Positions 1-4,722 of a stretch of 6,259 bases of DNA are shown in pieces. Positions within the stretch are counted from its first letter, which is position 1. Every line of letters begins with the position of its first letter. This DNA comes from an uncultured Eubacteriales bacterium (GTDB lineage: Bacteria; Bacillota; Clostridia; Oscillospirales; Butyricicoccaceae). The notes below the pieces were generated by a model that was not told where the DNA came from, ran no database searches, and was given only the letters and a program-made list of their open reading frames with translations. The stretch lies in the NCBI GenBank assembly GCA_900555855.1, contig USML01000097.1:1-6259 (forward strand). The letters are read 5' to 3'. Made by a program: the position numbers and the translations under genes.

Positions 1-421
1 AGATTATACACCCGGGCACACCGGCGACGGCACAGACCGCAAGCGCGCCGAAAACCGCCCAAAGAGCAGCGATCACTGCCCACATAGCGGCATAAACCGC
101 AAAAACTGCGGCGGCGGCTGCGATGCCGAGCGAAAGCCATACGGGAGAGCCGAGCACTAAGAGCACCGTCTCCCACGCCCTCAGGCGTCTTTTGGGCCGT
201 ATTCTCTCTTTCGCGATCTTTGCGAGAGGAATATCGGCAACGGTCTGTCTGACTATCTCGTCTACCGGACCCGCCGCCGATACCGCTTCCTCCTCCGTAA
301 GTCCTTCTTCTATCCTGTCGTCAAGCATTTCGCCGTAAAAGCTCAGACGCTCTTCAATATCGTCCCGCGGCAAACCGGACAGTCCCCGGCGCAGCTCGGC
401 GAGAAATTCTTGTTTATTCAT
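1..421 (-). CDS. HAAS (DUF1700) domain membrane protein, C-terminus cut by window edge
   Basis: The visible 140 residues begin MNKQEFLAELRRGL and match the HAAS signalling domain (formerly DUF1700). Residues 1-65 are a helical cytoplasmic module with the typical short pattern L..L..LP..(D/E)..E....Y.E...D....G.(T/S)EEEA. A basic linker (KERIRPKRRLR, about 71-81) follows, then hydrophobic sequence from about 84 to 140 holding probably two membrane helices; the gene continues past base 1. Known family context: HAAS proteins are commonly encoded directly after a PadR regulator and often before a DUF4097 protein, and are thought to relay or sense envelope state. Here the ATG lies inside the last codons of the padR gene (8-nt overlap), so the two are translationally coupled. 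The AGGAGG-like purines in the 3' end of padR (complement of 430-435) supply a ribosome binding site. The exact biochemical role is unknown. Confidence 0.85.
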   Translation of the reverse strand, partial: MNKQEFLAELRRGLSGLPRDDIEERLSFYGEMLDDRIEEGLTEEEAVSAAGPVDEIVRQTVADIPLAKIAKERIRPKRRLRAWETVLLVLGSPVWLSLGIAAAAAVFAVYAAMWAVIAALWAVFGALAVCAVAGVPGCII

Positions 422-734
422 TGCCGTCTTCCTCCTTGGTTACAAATTGATAAATTGATAAAATTTCCTTCCACTCGTCCCTGAACTCCCCGATACGCCG
501 AAGCCCCGCCTCGGTGATATGATAATATTTCCGAAGCCTGCCGCCGTGCTCCGCGGTGTGCACCGTCAGCATTTCGGCTGCCTCCAGGCGCTTCAGAATA
601 GTATACAGGGTCGATTCGGACAGCTCTATATACGGCTTCATGTCCTTTATTATTTTATAGCCGTATGAATCCTCGCTTTTGATAGCCGCCAGAACGCAGA
701 CATCCAAAAGTCCTCTTTTCAACTGACCGTCCAT
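414..734 (-). CDS. PadR family transcriptional regulator
   Basis: A 106-residue winged-helix DNA-binding protein, the normal size for the short PadR subfamily. Hallmarks are the N-terminal helix MDGQLKRGLLDVCVLAAI, the YGYKI turn (residues 24-28), the recognition region STLYTILKRLE (41-51) and the wing GRLRKYYHITEAG (65-77), followed by a dimerisation helix. The ATG is preceded by AAGGAGG with a 6-nt gap, which fixes the start. It is the first gene of a minus-strand operon with the HAAS protein, which it overlaps by 8 nt. PadR proteins usually repress their own operon by binding an inverted repeat, and one lies in this gene's promoter. The inducer is unknown. Confidence 0.93.
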   Translation of the reverse strand: MDGQLKRGLLDVCVLAAIKSEDSYGYKIIKDMKPYIELSESTLYTILKRLEAAEMLTVHTAEHGGRLRKYYHITEAGLRRIGEFRDEWKEILSIYQFVTKEEDGNE

Positions 735-753
735 GCTATACCTCCTTTTGTGT

Positions 754-776
754 AATACATCGTATCACGAAGTATT
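754..776. promoter_or_regulatory. Probable PadR operator, 23-bp imperfect palindrome
   Basis: The two 10-bp arms are AATACATCGT (754-763) and ACGAAGTATT (767-776) around a 3-bp centre; 9 of 10 positions are complementary. The palindrome covers the -10 box and most of the spacer of the padR promoter, so a bound dimer would block RNA polymerase. PadR binding sites are typically inverted repeats of this kind in the regulator's own promoter. Binding by this PadR is inferred. Confidence 0.65.
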
Positions 777-787
777 GGTTTTGTCAA
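759..787 (-). promoter_or_regulatory. Sigma-A promoter of the padR-HAAS operon
   Basis: On the minus strand TTGACA (complement of 782-787) is separated by exactly 17 bp from TACGAT (complement of 759-764), with an extended -10 TGA just before it. Transcription would start near 752, giving a short leader that carries the AAGGAGG ribosome binding site of padR. Confidence 0.8.
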
Positions 788-810
788 CAGTTTTTTGCAA
801 AAAATATGAA
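781..810 (+). promoter_or_regulatory. Weak candidate divergent promoter toward the zinc-ribbon cassette
   Basis: TTGTCA (781-786) and TATGAA (805-810) are 18 bp apart on the plus strand. The -35 element overlaps that of the opposing padR promoter because TTGTCAA reads as TTGACAA on the other strand. The -10 box matches consensus at only 4 of 6 positions, and the first plus-strand gene starts nearly 300 bp downstream, so this is only a possibility. Confidence 0.25.
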
Positions 811-920
811 AATGCCGCGGAGAGTATAAGCATTATTCAGCATAACCGCCCGATTTGCGAGCCGACCGTCCCTTACCCGGGCGGATATATTGAACCGTCG
901 GAGCACCGAAGCCAAAAGCG

Positions 921-1056
921 ATACACCCCCTTTGCGGTATACAGTGCGGGGCAGCCGTCCACAAGTCCACAGCCGACCAAGGTACCCCCTTTACGGTTAT
1001 ATGGTGTAGGTCAGCCGTCCCAAGACCCTTGCCCCTTTGCGGTTGGCTTTGCCCTG
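921..1056. repeat. Degenerate GC-rich direct repeats (about two and a half copies)
   Basis: The unit reads roughly CCCCCTTTRCGGT-ATA, then GTG..GG.CAGCCGTCC and CAAG. Copy one covers 921-965, copy two 981-1024, and a partial third copy 1031-1056 keeps CCCCTTTGCGGTT. Starts are about 59 and 46 bp apart. CAGCCGTCC is identical in copies one and two (952-960, 1012-1020). AGCCGACC also occurs twice outside the units (near 860 and 971). This fills most of the roughly 300-bp gene-free gap between the padR promoter and the zinc-ribbon gene. Open frames crossing it on both strands look fortuitous. Low complexity and drift suggest a dispersed intergenic repeat, but its family is not identified. Confidence 0.6.
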
Positions 1057-1095
1057 CAAAACTTAATTTCAAGACAAAAGAAACGGAGTGATGTT

Positions 1096-1326
1096 ATGTT
1101 TGTTGTTCGAAAGGAACAATGCGTTGAGTGCGGCGCGGCTTTCTCAATTTCATTGGAGGAGTTTATTTATAAACCCGATAACGGCATGAAACTGCCCAAG
1201 CGATGTAAAGACTGCCGCAGAAAAAACCGTGATCACGCAAACCCTTACCGCGGAATACGTCAGATCATGCGCCAATACCCCGCCACAAAAGGACACCGCC
1301 GCAAAGTACACGGCGGTGCCCTTTAA
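1096..1326 (+). CDS. Small zinc-ribbon domain protein (76 aa)
   Basis: Two knuckles, CVEC (residues 9-12) and CKDC (37-40), form a four-cysteine zinc-ribbon site spaced by 24 residues that include an aromatic/acidic strand region (FSISLEEFIY). The C-terminal half is strongly basic (RRKNR, RRKVH), which would suit nucleic-acid binding. The reading frame is open much further upstream (to 733), but that part crosses the padR promoter and the repeat region and has no protein-like character. The ATG at 1096 has GGAG seven bases before it, so it is taken as the start. It resembles the probable zinc-ribbon proteins found in many Clostridia; function is unknown. It leads a tight three-gene plus-strand cassette. 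Confidence 0.75.
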   Translation: MFVVRKEQCVECGAAFSISLEEFIYKPDNGMKLPKRCKDCRRKNRDHANPYRGIRQIMRQYPATKGHRRKVHGGAL

Positions 1327-1344
1327 TATTGAAAGGAGATCATT

Positions 1345-1725
1345 ATGAACGAACAGGAAAACTTTGACTGCGAAAACGTACTTGACGAGCTGGCGGATCT
1401 CATAAGCTCGCTGCCGAAGCCGACGCTAAAGCTTCTTGATTTCAAACGGTACCGTGAAATGCTGCATTGCGCGTGCGATCTGCGGCATTCGGCGGAGGAA
1501 GCGCTTTCCGATAAGAGCATAGCTGTGGAAATTGATCAGTATTTTAATTTAGGGTATATTTCCGTTGATATTCCCGATCTGTGTGTGATGCAGCCGCAAA
1601 AGTTCGCCGCTGCCGTAAGTAAAGCCGATAATTTTGAGATCTATCCGCTGACGAACGGCAATTTACGGCTTGATATAACCTTTCATAATGTCATGCAATG
1701 CTATTACGGAGAGGAGTATCAATAA
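1345..1725 (+). CDS. Hypothetical protein, 126 aa, family not recognised
   Basis: The start is supported by AAGGAG six bases before the ATG, and the gene lies 18 bp after the zinc-ribbon gene. The product is acidic and soluble, with no signal peptide or membrane helix. Residues 1-25 are an acidic, leucine-rich helix (DELADLISSLP). The middle (about 33-57) looks helical (KRYREMLHCACDLRHSAEEAL). The C-terminal half (about 62-120) alternates hydrophobic residues like beta strands (GYISVDIPDL, FEIYPLTNGNLRLDITFHNV). The cysteines do not form a metal-binding pattern. No function is proposed; it probably works with, or is at least co-expressed with, its two neighbours. Confidence 0.75.
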   Translation: MNEQENFDCENVLDELADLISSLPKPTLKLLDFKRYREMLHCACDLRHSAEEALSDKSIAVEIDQYFNLGYISVDIPDLCVMQPQKFAAAVSKADNFEIYPLTNGNLRLDITFHNVMQCYYGEEYQ

Positions 1726-1860
1726 ATGGACTTTTTCTTTGCTTTTTTAGGACTCATTTGGCTGACATACCGCCTTGGAAAAGAGGACGGAAAATGGGGG
1801 TGCTTCACGTTTTTGATGATCATCATTCTGATCGCGGTAATATATACGGCACTCAGCTGA
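1726..1860 (+). CDS. 44-aa membrane peptide with two hydrophobic segments
   Basis: The ATG follows immediately after the TAA of the 126-aa gene, and GAGAGGAG (1709-1716) sits about nine bases upstream inside that gene: a classic coupled start. The product is MDFFFAFLGLIWLTY, a charged turn RLGKEDGKWG, and a second helix rich in Ile/Leu (about residues 26-44), ending in TGA. It would form a membrane hairpin. Its size and shape fit small regulatory membrane proteins, subunits, holin-like or toxin-like peptides; nothing in the sequence decides among these. The gene is easily missed because of its length, but the ribosome binding site, coupling and clean topology argue that it is real. Confidence 0.65.
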   Translation: MDFFFAFLGLIWLTYRLGKEDGKWGCFTFLMIIILIAVIYTALS

Positions 1861-1917
1861 ACCGTCTGCTGCGGCGTTGCAGCAAAGCAGCCGTATTCAA
1901 AGGCGGAACGGCACGAA

Positions 1918-1962
1918 TAAAGAAAAATCCACCGTAATTATATAAAAATTACGGTGGATTTT
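1918..1962 (-). terminator. Intrinsic terminator of the tRNA operon
   Basis: A perfect 16-bp stem pairs 1924-1939 with 1947-1962 around a 7-base loop. On the minus strand it is followed by TTTTTCTTT, and it begins one base after the CCA end of tRNA-Ser. On the plus strand the arm ends in TTTT before GTGG, so it may also weakly stop transcripts from the small cassette at 1096-1860. Confidence 0.85.
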
Positions 1963-1963
1963 G

Positions 1964-2054
1964 TGGCGGAGAAGAAGAGATTCGAACTCTTGAGACCCGT
2001 TAAGGCCTACGCGATTTCCAATCGCGCGCGCTCGACCAACTACGCGACTTCTCC
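1964..2054 (-). tRNA. tRNA-Ser (anticodon GGA)
   Basis: A 91-nt type II tRNA including an encoded CCA. The acceptor arms GGAGAAG and CTTCTCC pair fully, with discriminator G. The anticodon stem CGCGA/TCGCG encloses loop TTGGAAA, giving GGA, which reads UCC and UCU serine codons. A long variable arm, as expected for serine, includes GGCC paired with GGTC. The T arm is AAGAG-TTCGAAT-CTCTT. It is the second gene of a two-tRNA operon, 52 bp after the Ile2 gene. Confidence 0.95.
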
Positions 2055-2106
2055 AAGTCATTGATCCAGGAAGGTCGATATTCAGTTTGGGCCGCGCCCG
2101 AAAGGT

Positions 2107-2183
2107 TGGTGGGCCTTCAGGGACTTGAACCCGGGACCAGCCGGTTATGAGCCGGCCGCTCTGACCAACTGAGCTAAAGGCCC
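2107..2183 (-). tRNA. tRNA-Ile2 (anticodon CAT, lysidine type); would be called Met by anticodon alone
   Basis: A 77-nt tRNA with encoded CCA: acceptor GGGCCTT pairs with AAGGCCC, the D loop has AGTTGGTCAGA, and stem GCCGG/CCGGC surrounds loop CTCATAA. The CAT anticodon could be elongator Met or minor Ile. The acceptor has C4-G69 and C5-G68, recognition features of the lysidine synthetase TilS. The body, including the TTTAGCTCAGTTGG D arm and GGCTCATAACCG anticodon arm, also resembles Bacillus tRNA-Ile2 rather than its elongator tRNA-Met, so Ile2 is favoured. The T stem CCGGG/CCCTG has one C-T mismatch (50-64), which is unusual. It is the first gene of the tRNA operon. Confidence 0.9.
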
Positions 2184-2214
2184 TCATTGGTACCGCATTT
2201 CTGACGGCTTTTCT

Positions 2215-2243
2215 ATTATAACGGATTCTTTTGCAAAACACAA
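2215..2243 (-). promoter_or_regulatory. Promoter of the tRNA-Ile2/tRNA-Ser operon
   Basis: TATAAT (complement of 2215-2220) lies 17 bp from TTGTGT (complement of 2238-2243). The expected start near 2208 gives a roughly 25-nt leader before the first tRNA. Just upstream (2245-2273) are long runs of A and T resembling an UP element, common at strong stable-RNA promoters. Confidence 0.75.
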
Positions 2244-2291
2244 GACTTTTTTTGCATTTTTTCAAAAAAAATTCTTCGCAGATTTTTCCCG

Positions 2292-2320
2292 TTGACAGCC
2301 CCGGCCGAGACTCTTATGAT
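2292..2320 (+). promoter_or_regulatory. Sigma-A promoter of the NlpC/P60 lipoprotein gene
   Basis: TTGACA (2292-2297) and TATGAT (2315-2320) are separated by 17 bp. The start would be near 2327, leaving a short leader with the GGGGGGAG ribosome binding site (2331-2338). It is divergent from the tRNA promoter and shares the A/T-rich stretch between them. Confidence 0.8.
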
Positions 2321-2341
2321 TAGGGCAAAAGGGGGGAGCCG

Positions 2342-3778
2342 ATGAAACGATTTTTGGCCGGCGCCGTGTGCGCCGCGATGCTTTTTGGCTTATCTGCCTG
2401 CGCCGCTTCCGCGCCGGCGGAGCTGCCGCAGCAGGGAGAAGCGCCTTTGGCGCAGCCGGAGGAACCGGAAGCGCCTTCCGGCCCGCGGGATCCCATCACC
2501 GGGGCCCGCCCGGAAATGCAGCAGGCGGCGTTCTGGATCGGGCTGGATGCCACTGCCACGCAGCTTCGCATGACGGCGGAGGAATGTGCGGCCTATAATG
2601 CGGCGCTGACGCAAACGCCGGGGACGGATGTGGAGGACCTGAGCCGCTTCGGGCGGGAGATCACCCGGGAGACCGTGCAGGAGCTGCTGCCCGGCGGGGC
2701 CGCGCCCCGGGAGGGATATTATACCGGCGCGGCGCTCCTGACGGCGGAGCAGCGCCGGGCCATGGAGCAAAACACCGGGCTGGACGCTCTGGTCCCCCAC
2801 GCGCCGCAGTATGGCTTCGTGACGCGCAGCACGCTGCTGCGCCGGTATCCCTCCGGGCTGCCGCTGTATCTGGGGCCGGACGATGTGGAGTTTGATCAGG
2901 CGGTGGAGACCCGGGCCAAGCTCTGGGAGCCCTTTGTGCTGCTGCACACCTCGGCGGACGGACAGTGGTATTTCGTCCGCACCCGGGACTATGCCGCCTG
3001 GCTTCAGGCAGCGGACGGCGCGCTGTGCAGCCGGGAGCGCTGGGATGAGCTGCGGCAGCGGCTGGAGGAGGATTTTCTGATCGTCACGGCGCCGCGGCTC
3101 TCGCTGGCAGGCAGCGCGGCGCTGCCGGAGCTGGCAGAGCTTTCTCTGGAGATGGGCACCCGTCTGCCGCTGGAGCGGGAGGCGGCGCTGGCAGACAATG
3201 CCGTCACCGGGAACTGCTGGACGGTGCAGGTGCCGCTGGCCGACGCCGGGGGAGAGCTTCAGCTGGCGCAGGCCCGCATCCCCAAAAGCGGAGACGCCAA
3301 CGAGGGCTGCCTGCCCTATACCGGCGAAACTCTCCTGCGGCAGGCCTTCCGCCTGCTGGGGCAGCGCTACGGCTGGGGCGGGATGTTCGGCGATTGGGAT
3401 TGCTCCAGCTTCTGTCAGGATGTTTATCTGACGCTGGGGCTTCGCCTGCCCCGCAACAGCGGCAGCCAGAGCCGGATCCCCGGCGGGATCGCCCTTTCCG
3501 GCCTGACGGAGCAGGAAAAGGCCGATGCACTGGCGGCGCTGCAGCCCGGGACGCTGGTGGTCCTTTCCGGCCACCAGACCATGTATCTGGGGACTTATGA
3601 AGGCGAGCCCTATCTGATCCACGCCACTTATGCGCTGTATGACGCGGCGGGGGAGCGCTATGTGCAGAACGCAGTGATCGTTTCCTCCGCGCTGGCCTTC
3701 CGCAGCAACGGCAAAACCATTCTGGAAAACAGCCACACCCTTGCGCTGCCGGCAAAAAAATCTGAAAAAACCGGTTAA
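2342..3778 (+). CDS. SH3-domain NlpC/P60 (peptidase C40) lipoprotein
   Basis: A 478-residue secreted cell-wall hydrolase anchored as a lipoprotein: the signal peptide ends in lipobox LSAC with the lipidated Cys at 20. An Ala/Pro/Glu-rich linker follows (about 21-48). DPITGARPEMQ (from about 50) starts the N-terminal stabilising region of the NlpC/P60-SH3 type. Two SH3b-like regions are judged at about 160-215 and 244-320, the second containing NCWTVQVPL. The NlpC/P60 domain runs from about 326 to 455 with YGWGG-FGDWDCSSFC (catalytic Cys354), SGHQTMYLG (His411) and LIHATY (His427), the expected Cys-His-His triad. Related enzymes such as YkfC cut gamma-D-Glu-diaminopimelate bonds in peptidoglycan stem peptides, so that is the likely reaction. 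The ATG has a strong GGGGGGAG upstream. No clear terminator follows, so readthrough into divIC is possible. Confidence 0.9.
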   Translation: MKRFLAGAVCAAMLFGLSACAASAPAELPQQGEAPLAQPEEPEAPSGPRDPITGARPEMQQAAFWIGLDATATQLRMTAEECAAYNAALTQTPGTDVEDLSRFGREITRETVQELLPGGAAPREGYYTGAALLTAEQRRAMEQNTGLDALVPHAPQYGFVTRSTLLRRYPSGLPLYLGPDDVEFDQAVETRAKLWEPFVLLHTSADGQWYFVRTRDYAAWLQAADGALCSRERWDELRQRLEEDFLIVTAPRLSLAGSAALPELAELSLEMGTRLPLEREAALADNAVTGNCWTVQVPLADAGGELQLAQARIPKSGDANEGCLPYTGETLLRQAFRLLGQRYGWGGMFGDWDCSSFCQDVYLTLGLRLPRNSGSQSRIPGGIALSGLTEQEKADALAALQPGTLVVLSGHQTMYLGTYEGEPYLIHATYALYDAAGERYVQNAVIVSSALAFRSNGKTILENSHTLALPAKKSEKTG

Positions 3779-3805
3779 GATTTCCAATTTATGGCAGAAA
3801 CTTTC

Positions 3806-3834
3806 TTGACAACCGCAGCAGGAGATCCTATAAT
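3806..3834 (+). promoter_or_regulatory. Perfect-consensus sigma-A promoter of divIC-S1 operon
   Basis: TTGACA (3806-3811) and TATAAT (3829-3834) both match consensus at all six positions with a 17-bp spacer. Transcription should begin near 3841, only about five bases before the first in-frame ATG at 3846, which bears on the start choice for divIC. Confidence 0.88.
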
Positions 3835-3847
3835 AAAAGGAAAGTAT

Positions 3848-3868
3848 GCTGGCAGTGTGTCTGCCGGC
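3848..3868 (+). other. 5'-leader hairpin before divIC
   Basis: GCTGGCAG (3848-3855) pairs with CTGCCGGC (3861-3868) over 8 bp including one G-T pair, with a 5-base loop. It would sit at the extreme 5' end of the message and could protect it or affect initiation. It is not followed by a T run, so it is not a terminator. Confidence 0.4.
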
Positions 3869-3890
3869 AGGAACGGGGGAGGGCGTCCGG

Positions 3891-4178
3891 TTGAAACGAA
3901 AGAAAAAGCGCGTTGGCCTGCTGACCAAGCTTCTGCTGGCTGCCTTCGCCGTTTATGCCGCTTTTCAGCTGGTGGATCTGCAGCTCCGCATCAACGCCGC
4001 CTCGGAGGAGCAGCAGAAGCTCCAGGCTGCGCTGGAGGCGCAGAAGCTGGAATGCGCCGAGCTGGAAGACGCCATCCAGGATGGAGATCATGCGGATTAT
4101 ATCGCAAAGGTCGCAAGGGAAAGCCTGGGATATGTCTATCCCGGCGAGCAGGTTTTTGTGGATATATCCAGTAAATAG
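3891..4178 (+). CDS. divIC: Septum formation initiator, FtsB/DivIC family
   Basis: A 95-residue bitopic division protein: basic N-terminus (MKRKKKR), one membrane helix (about 9-28), an extracytoplasmic coiled coil (about 29-63), and the family C-terminal motif ADYIAKVARESLGYVYPGE (68-86). DivIC/FtsB pairs with FtsL and FtsQ/DivIB in the divisome and helps activate septal wall synthesis. I chose the TTG at 3891 because GGGGGAGGG ends seven bases before it and the protein then starts at the usual basic stretch. An in-frame ATG at 3846 would add 15 residues but lacks a good ribosome binding site and lies almost at the transcription start. The stop codon TAG overlaps the AGGAGG of the downstream S1 gene. 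The divIC-yabR order is also seen in Bacillus, supporting the assignment. Confidence 0.85.
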   Translation: MKRKKKRVGLLTKLLLAAFAVYAAFQLVDLQLRINAASEEQQKLQAALEAQKLECAELEDAIQDGDHADYIAKVARESLGYVYPGEQVFVDISSK

Positions 4179-4195
4179 GAGGATACGCCGGAACT

Positions 4196-4666
4196 ATGGA
4201 TTTGGAAATCGGCAGCGTTTATGAGGGCAGGGTCACAGGGATCACCAAGTTTGGCGCGTTTGTGCAGCTGGCTCCCGGCAAGAGCGGAATGGTCCATATC
4301 TCAGAGGTGGCCAATACCTTTGTGGACGACATCAGCAATTATCTGAAGATCGGGCAGGAGGTCAAGGTCAAGCTCATCGCCATTGATGCGCAGGGCCGGG
4401 TCAATCTGTCCATCAAAAAAGCCCTTCCTCCGCCGCCCCCGGCGGAAAAGCCTGTCCGGCGGCCGGCCCCTTCCCAGCCTGCGCCCGCGCCCCGGCCCCG
4501 TCCCAGCGCCAGCGAGCTGCAATACGCCCAGGACCAGAGCACGCTGCCCCGGGGCGACGATTCCTTTGAAAGCAAGCTGAAGGCCTTTATGCAGAGCAGC
4601 GAGAGCCGGATGTCCGACCTGCGCTCCCAGAGCGACAAGCGCTCCGGCGGCAGAAGAAGAAAATAA
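4196..4666 (+). CDS. yabR: S1 RNA-binding domain protein, YabR/GSP13-like
   Basis: A 156-residue protein with one S1 (OB-fold) domain at about 3-75: GSVYEGRVTGITKFGAFVQL, GMVHISEVA and VKVKLIAIDAQGRVNLSIKKA are its characteristic segments. A proline-rich linker (about 77-105) follows, then a polar tail with SFESKLKAFMQSSESRMSDL and a basic end (KRSGGRRRK). YabR of Bacillus is encoded just after divIC and has about the same domain but a shorter tail; such proteins bind RNA or associate with ribosomes. AGGAGG (4177-4182) overlaps the divIC stop; its 13-base spacing to the ATG is long. It is the last gene of the operon. The gene name is by synteny and domain, not by demonstrated orthology. Confidence 0.85.
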   Translation: MDLEIGSVYEGRVTGITKFGAFVQLAPGKSGMVHISEVANTFVDDISNYLKIGQEVKVKLIAIDAQGRVNLSIKKALPPPPPAEKPVRRPAPSQPAPAPRPRPSASELQYAQDQSTLPRGDDSFESKLKAFMQSSESRMSDLRSQSDKRSGGRRRK

Positions 4667-4675
4667 AAAACAGAA

Positions 4676-4710
4676 CCCCGCCTGCGGAGCGTGCAGGCGG
4701 GGATTTTTTT
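4676..4710. terminator. Bidirectional intrinsic terminator between S1 gene and MATE gene
   Basis: A perfect 10-bp GC-rich stem (CCCCGCCTGC at 4676-4685 with 4693-4702) and 7-base loop is followed on the plus strand by A and seven T (4704-4710). On the minus strand the stem is followed by TTCTGTTTTTT, so it can also end the MATE transcript, whose stop codon is 12 bases away. Confidence 0.92.
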
Positions 4711-4722
4711 ATGCGGAGACGG

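Noticed and set aside
123..338. 71-aa plus-strand open frame
   Set aside because: It is antisense to the HAAS gene, Ser/Thr-rich, with no ribosome binding site.
921..1056. CRISPR array
   Set aside because: The copies are degenerate and unequally spaced (59 and 46 bp), with only partial identity and no cas genes nearby.
833..1072. 79-aa minus-strand open frame in the repeat region
   Set aside because: It is made of the GC-rich repeat units, and no ribosome binding site was recognised; best explained as repeat DNA.
733..1095. Upstream extension of the zinc-ribbon frame (about 121 residues)
   Set aside because: It begins in the padR ribosome-binding and promoter region and runs through the repeats; no ribosome binding site at 733 and no protein-like pattern.
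1866..1891. Small TGCTGC/GCAGCA hairpin after the 44-aa gene
   Set aside because: Only a 6-bp stem with no T run; the strong hairpin at 1924-1962 is the better terminator.
1897..2265. 122-aa minus-strand open frame
   Set aside because: It spans both tRNA genes and their terminator, so it is not coding.
2390..3928. 512-aa open frame on the minus strand
   Set aside because: It is antisense to the NlpC/P60 lipoprotein gene, has an Arg/Gln/Pro-rich composition without domains, and arises from high GC content; the plus-strand frame has a signal peptide and catalytic triad.
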